DNA of 64,000 nt, taken from positions 1 through 64,000 of IMG/VR virus record IMGVR_UViG_3300027754_000039; one strand, 5' to 3'. Both the position numbers and the translations under genes were made by a program. Shown in pieces: positions 1 to 6,395 of this stretch; within the stretch, counting starts at the first letter, position 1, and each line of letters begins with the position of its first letter. The notes beneath the pieces are model-generated. The model worked only from the letters and a program-made list of their open reading frames with translations, did no database searches and was not told the origin of the DNA. Source of the stretch: a virus.

Positions 1-15
1 TTTTTCGTATTTCAT
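1..15 (-). CDS. 5' end of a further gene cut by the window edge
   Basis: An ATG at 15-13 overlaps the TGA of the gene ending at 12 in the same ATGA arrangement used by the next three genes. Only five codons (MKYEK) are visible before the window ends, so nothing can be said about function. It is listed because the overlap makes a real start likely. Confidence 0.4.
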
Positions 16-194
16 AACTTTTCTATTTCTTGTTTTACTTCATTCCAATAATCAAATCTATTAGTTTCCCATTGAACATTATCACTTCCATTCCAATTAT
101 AACATTCCTTGATAATTTCATCAACTGCTATTAAAGCAGCAATCTCACCACCACATCTATCAACTAATTCTTTTGCTTTTTCCTTTGGTGTCAT
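12..194 (-). CDS. Small hypothetical protein with MTPxEKA N-terminus
   Basis: This 60-residue protein begins MTPKEKAKELV and ends NEVKQEIEKL. The start and end match the 63-residue protein at 886-1077, and the start also matches the C-terminal module of the protein at 191-889. The ends of the paralogues are recognisable in the DNA too: bases 13-60 resemble 887-935. Its start overlaps the stop of the gene at 191-889 by four bases. Function is unknown; its pattern suggests an alpha-helical early accessory protein. Confidence 0.7.
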   Translation of the reverse strand: MTPKEKAKELVDRCGGEIAALIAVDEIIKECYNWNGSDNVQWETNRFDYWNEVKQEIEKL

Positions 195-889
195 AGTTTT
201 ATTTTTTCTATTTCTTGTTCTCCAATTTTTATAATCTCGTTTAATTGTCTAATCTTAGCAATTACGTCATCACCTAATTCAATTTTAGACATTGTTGTTA
301 AGTCCATTATTTGATAAAGTAATAGATTAATTAATTCACTTTTTGCTTTCTCTCTCGGTGTCATATCCTCAATGTGCTCATATGCTCCATCTGGACCAAT
401 TTGAAAGTCATCTGAAACGTATGGTTTTGCTTGCAATTCTTCTGGAGTTGCAAATGGTTCTGGTACAGTTTCATTAATAAGATCTTTAATTAATTTTTCA
501 TCCCATACTTCATTTTCTAAACCATCATTTAACGTTACATCCCAATCTTTTAAATCAGCTTCTTCAGGTAATGGTCCGCAGTCGCAATAGGATGTGTGAC
601 CACAGTAACATTTTGTTACCATTTTGTCTTCTTCAGGCGTAGTTATCTTTGCAAGTTTAGCGTATTGCGTATATGGTTGTTCACCTTTGCCTAACGGTTC
701 ACCTTCATTTGATACAATCTCAAACTCTACTTCTAGTCCTTCATTAGAGTCATACAACTTTAGTCCATCTATATGGCCATTGTCTACTAATGATAGTGCA
801 TTTTGATTTTTCTTTACAATGTTTTCTCCAACTACTTCATCATAAATTACAATCCAACCTTGTTCTGCTTTATGTAATGTTCCTTTCAT
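191..889 (-). CDS. Hypothetical protein with C-terminal MTPREKA module
   Basis: A 232-residue protein of unknown function. The N-terminus (MKGTLHKAEQGWIVIYD) resembles a small protein type I associate with Bacteroidetes phages. A cysteine-rich patch near residues 93-105 (CYCGHTSYCDCG) could bind metal. From about residue 176 it contains MTPREKAKSELI and ends QEIEKIKL, the same module that forms the separate small genes on both sides, so it looks like a fusion of an N-terminal domain to that module. Four-base overlaps on each side imply translational coupling. Confidence 0.75.
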   Translation of the reverse strand: MKGTLHKAEQGWIVIYDEVVGENIVKKNQNALSLVDNGHIDGLKLYDSNEGLEVEFEIVSNEGEPLGKGEQPYTQYAKLAKITTPEEDKMVTKCYCGHTSYCDCGPLPEEADLKDWDVTLNDGLENEVWDEKLIKDLINETVPEPFATPEELQAKPYVSDDFQIGPDGAYEHIEDMTPREKAKSELINLLLYQIMDLTTMSKIELGDDVIAKIRQLNEIIKIGEQEIEKIKL

Positions 890-1077
890 AACTTTTCTAT
901 TTCCTTTTTAACTTCAAACCAATAATCATATCTTACCATTGAGTCCTGGTCATATAATATTTTTTTAATTTGATCTACCATAACTAAGACACACTGTTTA
1001 GCTTCATTATAATCTAGTGACTTAACTTTAATTTGATAATCCACAATTAACTCAGATGCTTTTTCTCTTGGTGTCAT
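886..1077 (-). CDS. Small hypothetical protein, paralogue of 12-194
   Basis: A 63-residue protein starting MTPREKASELIVDY and ending WFEVKKEIEKL, clearly related to the protein at 12-194. Both termini are conserved and the middle has diverged. It overlaps the metallophosphoesterase start and the 191-889 gene by ATGA. It is probably a helical accessory protein; no function is recognised. Confidence 0.7.
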   Translation of the reverse strand: MTPREKASELIVDYQIKVKSLDYNEAKQCVLVMVDQIKKILYDQDSMVRYDYWFEVKKEIEKL

Positions 1078-1757
1078 ATTTCAAATATATTTCCGTTACT
1101 ACTTAGTTTACCAAACTTACGATCTGTTACTACACTTCCATTACTGTATATTGTATCCCTTATTGATAGTTTCATTGTTCCTGCATTAATGATGTCTTCA
1201 CAGTTATGGATATGACCAAACAGGCATAGTTTAGGTTTTAAATCTAACATACGCTTTTTAAGTGAAGCATCACCACAAAATTCTAATTTACCAGTTGCAT
1301 CATAAGATAAGTCTAGTATGCCTTTTGGTGGTCCATGTACAACTACAATATCAGTATCATCAGGAATATGCTTCCAAACTTCATGTGTCTTAGCTCTATT
1401 CTTATTGAATGCCCATCCATTACCAAAGTTTGGTGTGATTGGAGAACCCCATATTTTAAGTCCTTCTACTTCAATCCAATCATTCTCCAAGTAGATAATA
1501 CCTGCTCTTTCAAAATCATCTTTTTTAATAAAGTTTCTTTCAATACAAATATCGTGATTACCTGCTACAAATACTTTATGTTTGATTGGTAGTAAACTAT
1601 ACCAAGATATAAAGTTTTGCATTTCATCTTCACTTAGATATGGATCTTTTGGGTTAGTAGCATCGCCACTATGAATCACTATATCTATGTTTTCTGGGAT
1701 ATCTAATAACCCATGATATGTGTGTGTATCGCTTATATGCCATATTTTTAAACTCAT
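1074..1757 (-). CDS. Calcineurin-like metallophosphoesterase
   Basis: A 227-residue hydrolase of the calcineurin-like superfamily, cutting phosphomono- or phosphodiesters with two metal ions. The full motif series is visible: SDTH (D10, H12), SGD (D32), GNHD (66-69), VVVHGPPKG around residue 140 and GHIH around 180. Length is normal for a single-domain member. The substrate cannot be read from sequence; phage members include nucleotide or DNA phosphatases and 2',3' cyclic phosphodiesterases. It lies in a run of ATGA-coupled small genes. Confidence 0.9.
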   Translation of the reverse strand: MSLKIWHISDTHTYHGLLDIPENIDIVIHSGDATNPKDPYLSEDEMQNFISWYSLLPIKHKVFVAGNHDICIERNFIKKDDFERAGIIYLENDWIEVEGLKIWGSPITPNFGNGWAFNKNRAKTHEVWKHIPDDTDIVVVHGPPKGILDLSYDATGKLEFCGDASLKKRMLDLKPKLCLFGHIHNCEDIINAGTMKLSIRDTIYSNGSVVTDRKFGKLSSNGNIFEI

Positions 1758-2188
1758 TGTTTCATTTTTAAATTTTTATAAGATAAATTATTTTGCAAAT
1801 ATTTTATAGCATTCTGTAGTAATAAAATGTCATCTAAAAAATACCCAATTCCAAAATTACACCTAACACATAGTAAACCTCTAATTAAATTTGTTTTATG
1901 ACAATGATCAACCGAGAATTTTTTATTTGTAGTTCCAAACTCAGTTTCACATATAGCACATTTATTATTTTGAAGAGATAATAAATCAAAATACAATTTT
2001 TTATCAACTCCAGTTGAAAATTTTAACTGATGGAATTTAGTATTTTCTCTATTTTTTTTAGAATAATCTGTAGTTTGTTTTGTTATGCATTCTTTACACT
2101 GAGAACTTAAATTATCTTTTTTCTGTTTATCTTTAAAAAATAAAGATAAATCTTTTATTTGCTTACATTTAGTACATTTTTTGTTCAT
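1754..2188 (-). CDS. Endonuclease VII-like HNH-type nuclease
   Basis: A 144-residue protein of the recombination endonuclease VII family. The N-terminus has two CxxC pairs (CTKCKQ near 5-8 and CKEC near 31-34) typical of a small zinc ribbon. The C-terminal half has CAIC, then SVDHCHKT, then IRGLLCVRCN, the zinc and catalytic histidine arrangement of T4 gp49-like enzymes. Many phage copies are free-standing homing nucleases, so it may be a mobile gene rather than the resolvase of this phage. It overlaps the phosphoesterase by four bases and has an ATATTTAT element upstream. Confidence 0.85.
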   Translation of the reverse strand: MNKKCTKCKQIKDLSLFFKDKQKKDNLSSQCKECITKQTTDYSKKNRENTKFHQLKFSTGVDKKLYFDLLSLQNNKCAICETEFGTTNKKFSVDHCHKTNLIRGLLCVRCNFGIGYFLDDILLLQNAIKYLQNNLSYKNLKMKQ

Positions 2189-2203
2189 ATGAATATTTTT
2201 ATT

Positions 2204-2211
2204 ATAAATAT
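2204..2211 (-). promoter_or_regulatory. ATATTTAT element upstream of endonuclease VII-like gene
   Basis: The coding strand reads GATATATTTATAA about 15 bases before the ATG at 2188. It matches the lone -7-type element seen before eight other genes and has no TTTG box at the usual distance. Confidence 0.35.
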
Positions 2212-2215
2212 ATCC

Positions 2216-2248
2216 ATATTAGTCTTGTTTGTTTAGTGAGTTAATAAT
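2216..2248. repeat. 33-base direct repeat, copy 1
   Basis: This is the 3' end of the gene at 2219-2494, encoding a terminal IINSLNKQD. It recurs at 3102-3134 with one mismatch, where no intact gene uses it. Confidence 0.8.
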
Positions 2249-2494
2249 TTCATCTTCAGTGTTAGAGTACTTTAATCTATGTTCACCATCTTCAAGACAT
2301 GAAACGTGAGATAATTGTCTAGCCATATCAATAGCTTCCCTTATATCTTCCTCTGTATACTTCCTATTGATCATATCTTCTTGGCATTGAGTGTAGCCAT
2401 CTATAAAAGCAATATAACTTGCGTGTGCTTCATCTGAACTATACCCATCTGCATATTTTGAAGCTAACTTTTCTAATTCTTCTTGTGTTTTCAT
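2219..2494 (-). CDS. Small hypothetical protein
   Basis: A 91-residue soluble, mostly helical protein beginning MKTQEELEKLASKYADGYS and containing a YTEEDIREAIDMAR segment. The style fits small Bacteroidetes phage proteins, but I do not recognise a function. The last codons (IINSLNKQD) are duplicated downstream of another gene near 3102-3134. Confidence 0.7.
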   Translation of the reverse strand: MKTQEELEKLASKYADGYSSDEAHASYIAFIDGYTQCQEDMINRKYTEEDIREAIDMARQLSHVSCLEDGEHRLKYSNTEDEIINSLNKQD

Positions 2495-2495
2495 A

Positions 2496-2768
2496 CTACT
2501 TTTCTTTTAAAATAAAAACCGTCATAATACTAATATATGTACCAAAGGCAATAGCAACCCATTTTAAAGTCTTTTGCTTTATTACTTCAGTTCTTATTGA
2601 TTGAAGTTGACATTTGAGTTTTTCTGTTTGTATATCACATTCTTCTATTTTTTCGGATAGGAAGTTAATTGTAATTTTATCATTTATTACCTCTGTGTTT
2701 AATGAGTCACATTGTGAGTATAGTCCTACACTCATAAACATTGCCAATGTTATTATTGTTGTTTTCAT
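2496..2768 (-). CDS. Small protein with signal peptide and C-terminal membrane helix
   Basis: A 90-residue protein. Residues 1-18 look like a signal peptide (KTTIITLAMFMSVGLYSQ) followed directly by a cysteine. The middle is a coiled-coil-like helix (residues 30-65) and residues 69-86 (WVAIAFGTYISIMTVFIL) form a membrane segment ending in a charged tail. Export plus a C-terminal anchor with a periplasmic helix is the layout of a single-molecule spanin, though the lipobox is poor (YSQC). It could equally be an ordinary small membrane protein. A TATATTTA box lies at 2773-2780. Confidence 0.65.
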   Translation of the reverse strand: MKTTIITLAMFMSVGLYSQCDSLNTEVINDKITINFLSEKIEECDIQTEKLKCQLQSIRTEVIKQKTLKWVAIAFGTYISIMTVFILKEK

Positions 2769-2782
2769 ACTTTAAATATACA

Positions 2783-3103
2783 TTAATTTACTTTGGAAGC
2801 CTGAATCTCTGTTAACTCATAAGTTGAGTTTTGTGTCTGAAATTTAATGTATCCTTCTCTTTGCTCTACTATTTCAGTAATGATAGTTGTTAACCAACCA
2901 TTATCTAAGATAAGTGATCTTCCTACTTTGATCTCATCGTGTTTGCTTTTAAAATGTCCTTCATCAGTCCATTCAATGTATTGAACTGACCATCTTCCTA
3001 CTTGGCTGAAACCATCATTCAATCTCCCTAAAATGTACTTTGGTTTGTATTCTTTTGCTACTACCAAATCAGCATTGAATTTATCTCGTTTTATTTTACT
3101 CAT
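2783..3103 (-). CDS. Hypothetical protein
   Basis: A 106-residue soluble basic protein with several short beta-like stretches and no recognisable motif. It is the first intact gene after the TTTGGTGC-type promoter at 3152-3183, about 48 bases downstream, which suggests early expression. Function unknown. Confidence 0.65.
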   Translation of the reverse strand: MSKIKRDKFNADLVVAKEYKPKYILGRLNDGFSQVGRWSVQYIEWTDEGHFKSKHDEIKVGRSLILDNGWLTTIITEIVEQREGYIKFQTQNSTYELTEIQASKVN

Positions 3104-3134
3104 ATTAGTCTTGTTTATTTAGTGAGTTAATAAT
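3102..3134. repeat. 33-base direct repeat, copy 2 (gene-tail remnant)
   Basis: This copy matches 2216-2248 with one mismatch and encodes the same C-terminal IINSLNKQD before a TAA, but the reading frame upstream closes after about 18 codons without a credible start. It looks like the leftover tail of a deleted paralogue of the 2219-2494 gene. Confidence 0.7.
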
Positions 3135-3151
3135 ATTAATTCCTTCATACT

Positions 3152-3183
3152 TAAATTTAAGTTATTATCTTCAAAGCACCAAA
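3152..3183 (-). promoter_or_regulatory. Promoter, TTTGGTGC-N16-TAAATTTA
   Basis: On the coding strand TTTG (3183-3180) is followed after exactly 20 bases by TAAATTTA (3159-3152). Extended box and spacing match the promoter family of this phage. It reads toward the gene at 2783-3103 through the duplicated gene tail. Confidence 0.75.
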
Positions 3184-3205
3184 TATTCTTTTGGATTTCT
3201 TTTGG

Positions 3206-3835
3206 CTAATCCCACCAAGTGTTTAATCCAGATCCATCTCTTTGTGATTCAAAATGATGATATGATTCTTCATGATTCATACCTTCTGGAGTTTGTTCAA
3301 ATTTTGAATAGTCTTGTCCTTTCATTATATACCATAGCTCATTCCACATTTCCTTTTCAATTTCGCGAGATCGGTCAAATACCTTTCGGTTATGTTCTTT
3401 TTCTTCTGCTGTATCTTGATCTACCATTTGAACATACCCTTCAGTTTCTGCAGGTTCAAATTCCCAAGGATGATGTATGAGTTCGCCTAATTCATCTTCA
3501 GCCATTTCAATAAAATTTTCTTCTATAAAATGTTCCATTAACTTTGCAGCGCGTAACATTTTTTCAACTTTTTTTGAGCTAGAAGATTTTATTTCATTTC
3601 CACGATCATCCATTGTAATCGCCATATCAACTAGCGCAATTTTCATAAATGGTAACACTGAATGTTGGCCTGCCCACCATGAGTAATTCCAAAGTGCTTT
3701 ACGAAACAGCCATATATTTTTACAAAATTTAGGAAAGTCATATCGCGCGAAATCCCACACCTTCCAATACCAACGTTCTCTATTAGCTAAAGTCTTAAGA
3801 CTTTCAAAAAAGCTATCTGCCATTTTTACTTCCAT
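3206..3835 (-). CDS. Hypothetical protein, aromatic N-terminal half
   Basis: A 209-residue acidic protein. Residues 20-60 are rich in tryptophan and tyrosine (RWYWKVWDFARYDFPKF, LWNYSWWAGQ), and the rest is charged and helical with a glutamate-rich section. No membrane segment or known motif is seen. M1 overlaps the next upstream gene by ten bases; M5 (MADSFF, 3823) avoids the overlap and is the likelier start if coupling is not used. Function unknown. Confidence 0.7.
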   Translation of the reverse strand: MEVKMADSFFESLKTLANRERWYWKVWDFARYDFPKFCKNIWLFRKALWNYSWWAGQHSVLPFMKIALVDMAITMDDRGNEIKSSSSKKVEKMLRAAKLMEHFIEENFIEMAEDELGELIHHPWEFEPAETEGYVQMVDQDTAEEKEHNRKVFDRSREIEKEMWNELWYIMKGQDYSKFEQTPEGMNHEESYHHFESQRDGSGLNTWWD

Positions 3836-3975
3836 AAATGATCAATTACTATTAATACTATTAATACTACTATACCTGCTAATGCTATTACCACTGAAGT
3901 CATTGCACTTTCGACTTGATCTTTTCGTTTGCCTTGAAACGAATCTTTATCCCAATTGGAATCTTTTTTAGGCAT
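3826..3975 (-). CDS. Small tail-anchored membrane protein
   Basis: A short protein with a charged N-terminal half and one C-terminal membrane helix (TSVVIALAGIVVLIVLIVI) followed by DHLWK. I chose MPKKDSN at 3975 as the start because it cuts the overlap with the upstream gene to 8 bases; ATGs at 3990 and 4008 are also open and give 55 or 60 residues. The neighbouring upstream gene also encodes a membrane protein, so the pair may work at the envelope. Function unknown. Confidence 0.6.
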   Translation of the reverse strand: MPKKDSNWDKDSFQGKRKDQVESAMTSVVIALAGIVVLIVLIVIDHLWK

Positions 3976-4234
3976 TGCCGGGCGGCCCATAATACGATTT
4001 AATAACATACGGTTTTTGTTTTTCTAGATTAAGAGCTAATACTATTTCATTATGAGCAATAGTTAAATCATGAGCGTGAATGGCTATTGATCTAATATCA
4101 GCATTTTGAGTGGATTGCTCTTTTGATAAAGAGCTTAATTCCTTTTGTATTTTTTTTATATGTGCCAAACAAGCAATAAGATACACTCCTATTAGCAAGG
4201 TTATAACACTTAAAATTACAATTGATATTATCAT
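3968..4234 (-). CDS. Small membrane protein with N-terminal anchor
   Basis: An 88-residue protein with an N-terminal membrane helix (residues 1-24) followed by a helical, coiled-coil-like cytoplasmic or periplasmic region (KKIQKELSSLSKEQS). It begins 16 bases after a TTTGATAC-N16-TATATTTA promoter, so it heads its own transcript with the next small membrane gene. The single anchor plus coiled coil resembles inner-membrane spanins or superinfection proteins, but nothing in sequence decides this. Confidence 0.65.
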   Translation of the reverse strand: MIISIVILSVITLLIGVYLIACLAHIKKIQKELSSLSKEQSTQNADIRSIAIHAHDLTIAHNEIVLALNLEKQKPYVIKSYYGPPGNA

Positions 4235-4250
4235 AATAAATTACTTTACA

Positions 4251-4282
4251 TAAATATAAGTAATTTATTTTAAAGTATCAAA
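4251..4282 (-). promoter_or_regulatory. Promoter, TTTGATAC-N16-TATATTTA
   Basis: TTTG at 4282-4279 directly abuts the TAA stop of the gene ending at 4283, and TATATTTA lies 20 bases further at 4258-4251. The ATG at 4234 follows 16 bases later. Confidence 0.8.
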
Positions 4283-4822
4283 TTATCTTTCTAAATAAAC
4301 AATAAAATCTTTTGAAATAGAATTCCCGTGACTAGCGTCTTGAAGTTCAACACCTTTATATGATATTGAATCTATAATTGAATGATCGCCTAAATTATTA
4401 ATATGCAAACAAATATTTGCTGAATTAAATTTATCTTCATTAACATAACCAATGCAAAAATCTCCTTTGAACTTTTCAATGCAAGTTAAAACTCCAATCG
4501 GTTCCAATTCAAAATCTTCTGGATATAATTCTTCTGTAATAGTAGTATGATTTTTTATTTCGTCACATGGTTTTTTAAAAACTACATTTCCATGTTCATC
4601 TTCTACATACAATATAGAATCGTCAGTATCAGCTCCAATTTTATGAAAATTATCATCAACGTCAAACCAATTTAATTTATCATCAGATTGTACAGCATCA
4701 ATTAAATATTCTACTAAATCTGCTTCACGTTCAATTTCACTATAAATCTGCTCTACAGTTTCCATTGGCAGTGCGCCTTGAGTTATTTCAAACCCATTAC
4801 CTACAATATATAGTTTATACAT
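4283..4822 (-). CDS. Hypothetical acidic protein
   Basis: A 179-residue acidic protein starting MYKLYIVGNGFEITQG. Residues 60-95 are dense in aspartate and glutamate. It has no membrane segment and no family motif I recognise. Its start is three bases after the stop of the overlapping ORF at 4826-4996, fitting a tightly packed operon. Confidence 0.7.
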   Translation of the reverse strand: MYKLYIVGNGFEITQGALPMETVEQIYSEIEREADLVEYLIDAVQSDDKLNWFDVDDNFHKIGADTDDSILYVEDEHGNVVFKKPCDEIKNHTTITEELYPEDFELEPIGVLTCIEKFKGDFCIGYVNEDKFNSANICLHINNLGDHSIIDSISYKGVELQDASHGNSISKDFIVYLER

Positions 4823-4825
4823 TAG

Positions 4826-4996
4826 TTAGTGTGTATCGGGATACCAGTTATAGTCATCCCAGTCATTATCGTTAACGACCTTGACCTCTGTAACGTTTTT
4901 TGTAATTTTTACTTCGTTTATTTCCAGTTTGTTTTGTTTTTGCGTGTACCCCTGGTCGTCTACGTTTTGATCCGAAAGTAACTTTTCTTGAGTCAT
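4826..4996 (-). CDS. Candidate 56-residue acidic protein overlapping the 47-residue basic gene
   Basis: An open frame starting MTQEKLLSDQNVDDQG and ending DNDWDDYNWYPDTH. It runs in the +1 frame relative to the basic gene at 4872-5015 for most of its length, then continues alone for 46 bases, stopping three bases before the next ATG. The exclusive tail has coding-like residues (Trp, Tyr, Asp), and without it this would be unexplained space in a packed genome. It could still be chance, since its frame is constrained by the basic gene. Confidence 0.4.
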   Translation of the reverse strand: MTQEKLLSDQNVDDQGYTQKQNKLEINEVKITKNVTEVKVVNDNDWDDYNWYPDTH

Positions 4997-5015
4997 TTGA
5001 TGATGCTTTTGCCAT
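4872..5015 (-). CDS. Small highly basic conserved protein (47 aa)
   Basis: A 47-residue protein starting MAKASSNDSRKVTFG and ending YKKRYRGQGR. The start MAKAxSNDxRKVxFG and the terminal YRGQGR are a pattern I associate with small basic proteins of Bacteroidetes phages. It has ten arginines or lysines in the last 25 residues and probably binds nucleic acid. Function is unknown. Almost all of it is overlapped out of frame by the acidic ORF at 4826-4996. Confidence 0.75.
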   Translation of the reverse strand: MAKASSNDSRKVTFGSKRRRPGVHAKTKQTGNKRSKNYKKRYRGQGR

Positions 5016-5021
5016 TAGTGT

Positions 5022-5312
5022 TTATAAAGATAAGGTTCCAAATTGATTCATTTTTCCAAATGTACCGAGTTTATCTTGATTAGGCATTACTGCTATATAA
5101 TCATCACCGCGATCTTGTATTATCGCTCCTAATTGCATTGCCGTTATTTTCCATAACTCAAAGCTTTCAAAACGTTGTACATGCATTTCAGGTGCTCGTT
5201 GCATTTGCTCAAAACCACCGGGTGAACCAAAATATAAAGATTCACTTCCATATTCACTTAATTGTTTTTGAATTTCTTCTTTAACAATTTCTAAAAATCT
5301 ACTCTTCTTCAT
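5022..5312 (-). CDS. Small protein with capsid-targeting-like N-terminal leader
   Basis: A 96-residue protein. Residues 1-20 (MKKSRFLEIVKEEIQKQLSE) form an amphipathic helix with KEE at 11-13 and L18-S-E20 at its end. The proteins at 51068-51493 and 51518-51826 have the same layout in the same register, and 5573-5863 has most of it. L/I-x-E is the cleavage consensus of T4 prohead protease, and T4 internal proteins carry similar short N-terminal targeting sequences. I infer an internal head protein; the body after residue 21 has no recognised domain. Confidence 0.7.
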   Translation of the reverse strand: MKKSRFLEIVKEEIQKQLSEYGSESLYFGSPGGFEQMQRAPEMHVQRFESFELWKITAMQLGAIIQDRGDDYIAVMPNQDKLGTFGKMNQFGTLSL

Positions 5313-5530
5313 TGCTGCTTTTTATGTAAATAAAAGTATAAACCAAACAACGATGCTGAAGTAAGGTAGAATATTAAATCCGTAGTCCAATAAGATCCTG
5401 TCCAATCCATCACTGTTTTGAACAGTGCGTCGAATCCAAGAGGGTTGAAGAATGTTGCTGCCATTAAGATGATGGTATTTCGCCTTTTCTTGAATGTGCT
5501 GCGCCATGTAGTCGGTTTGCTTACTGTCAT
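5309..5530 (-). CDS. Small protein with two membrane helices
   Basis: A 73-residue protein with a basic N-terminus (TFKKRRNT), a first hydrophobic segment (IILMAATFFNPLGFDALF) and a second (LIFYLTSASLFGLYFYL) ending in a lysine-rich tail. It overlaps the leader-bearing gene downstream by four bases. The alternative frame over the same bases (5322-5537) is less convincing because it lacks this regular topology. Function unknown. Confidence 0.65.
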   Translation of the reverse strand: MTVSKPTTWRSTFKKRRNTIILMAATFFNPLGFDALFKTVMDWTGSYWTTDLIFYLTSASLFGLYFYLHKKQQ

Positions 5531-5560
5531 CTCCCATTGAATCGTTTATTCGTTAGACAA

Positions 5561-5578
5561 TATTCTAATTGATTAGAA
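5561..5578 (-). terminator. Weak hairpin at the end of the 5573-5863 gene
   Basis: TTCTAAT and ATTAGAA form a seven-base stem with a two-base loop, including the stop codon of the gene. An AT-rich tract follows but there is no clear T-run, so termination is uncertain. Confidence 0.3.
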
Positions 5579-5863
5579 CTGATATTTAGTACGTTGTTGC
5601 TTAATCATATTCATATACATAGTAATCTGGGTACGATTAAGTCCTAATGATAAAATAATATCATTTAAAATAGATGCTACTGCAGGCTTAGATAAGTTCG
5701 GAGCTTTCTGCAAAGCATTTACTAAACTATCAACTTCTTTACGAACAGAGGAACTATATTTAACTTGTTCTAAATCGTATATTTCATTTACTAATGTAGG
5801 ATCATTTGCCATTTCTCTAGCGATTTCCTCTTTAATGATTTTGATCAATTGTTCTTTTTTCAT
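5573..5863 (-). CDS. Small protein with diverged capsid-targeting-like leader
   Basis: A 96-residue helical protein starting MKKEQLIKIIKEEIAREMAN. It shares the KEE at residues 11-13 and the amphipathic helix of the leader family, but position 20 is Asn instead of Glu, so the predicted protease site is missing. The rest is helical (VDSLVNALQKAPNLSKPAVAS). It is probably a virion or head-assembly protein by association; function otherwise unknown. Confidence 0.65.
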   Translation of the reverse strand: MKKEQLIKIIKEEIAREMANDPTLVNEIYDLEQVKYSSSVRKEVDSLVNALQKAPNLSKPAVASILNDIILSLGLNRTQITMYMNMIKQQRTKYQF

Positions 5864-5899
5864 AATGTTTATCCTCTGTTCGTAAAGGTTGATATATTT

Positions 5900-6094
5900 T
5901 TATTTTCCAGCTTTAACGTGCTCCACGCTAGCTTTCTTGTATGCAGTTACGTGCTTTTTAAGTTCATTAATGGCTTTGCGAGCTCTACCAGCTGCTGCCT
6001 TGTTTCCTTTTTCTTCGTAAATTGCATGATTCTCAGAAAAGTCTTTCCAAAGGCTTTCCATTTCATTTTTGATTCCAAAAACTGTGTTTTCCAT
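5900..6094 (-). CDS. Histone H1/Hc1-like DNA-binding protein
   Basis: A 64-residue helical basic protein. The core EEKGNKAAAGRARKAINELKK (residues 27-47) closely matches the histone H1-like proteins of Bacteroidetes and chlamydial Hc1, which compact DNA. The usual lysine-rich C-terminal tail of Hc1 is reduced to a few residues (KKASVEHVKAGK). It could help condense phage DNA, act on the host nucleoid, or be packaged. It is expressed alone, with an ATATTTAT element upstream. Confidence 0.8.
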   Translation of the reverse strand: MENTVFGIKNEMESLWKDFSENHAIYEEKGNKAAAGRARKAINELKKHVTAYKKASVEHVKAGK

Positions 6095-6116
6095 AAATTG
6101 TTGTTTTTTTTGTTTT

Positions 6117-6124
6117 TAATAAAT
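6117..6124 (-). promoter_or_regulatory. ATATTTAT element upstream of histone-like gene
   Basis: The coding strand reads TAATATTTATTAAA about 22 bases before the ATG at 6094. It belongs to the element class without a TTTG box. Confidence 0.4.
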
Positions 6125-6125
6125 A

Positions 6126-6362
6126 TTACATTTGTATTGAAAATTGACTATAAAATAATCTTTCCAAGGTTTCATAATCAGTTATATTAGTTTGTCTTAA
6201 TATTTCTTGACCGTCAAAGAATACAATTCCGTTAAACATTTCATCTATATAAAAGTCTACTACTTGAACTTGATATTCATTGCCACGAATTAAATCGACA
6301 ACCAACATTGGCTGTTCACTGATAACATCATTTCCGCCTGGGTATATATTATAATCTGCCAT
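6126..6362 (-). CDS. Hypothetical protein
   Basis: A 78-residue acidic protein with alternating hydrophobic segments (MLVVDLI, YQVQVVDFYI, NGIVFFDGQEIL) that suggest a small beta-rich fold. No motif is recognised. It has its own ATATTTAT element upstream at 6381-6388. Confidence 0.6.
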   Translation of the reverse strand: MADYNIYPGGNDVISEQPMLVVDLIRGNEYQVQVVDFYIDEMFNGIVFFDGQEILRQTNITDYETLERLFYSQFSIQM

Positions 6363-6380
6363 ATTCTCAATTTTATATTA

Positions 6381-6388
6381 ATAAATAT
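6381..6388 (-). promoter_or_regulatory. ATATTTAT element upstream of 6126-6362
   Basis: The coding strand reads TGATATTTATTAATAT, 18 bases before the ATG at 6362, in a short intergenic gap. Confidence 0.4.
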
Positions 6389-6395
6389 CAGAAAC

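Noticed and set aside
2773-2780. TATATTTA before the 2496-2768 gene as a full promoter
   Set aside because: No TTTG is found at 19-21 bases upstream, so only the -7 box is present.
3120-3149. Nine-codon frame MKELILLTH after the promoter at 3152
   Set aside because: Too short to support as a gene; it may be a chance frame in the remnant region.
5322-5537. 71-residue frame overlapping the 5309-5530 gene
   Set aside because: The 5309 frame has a regular basic N-terminus and two membrane helices; the alternative looks like a shadow of it.
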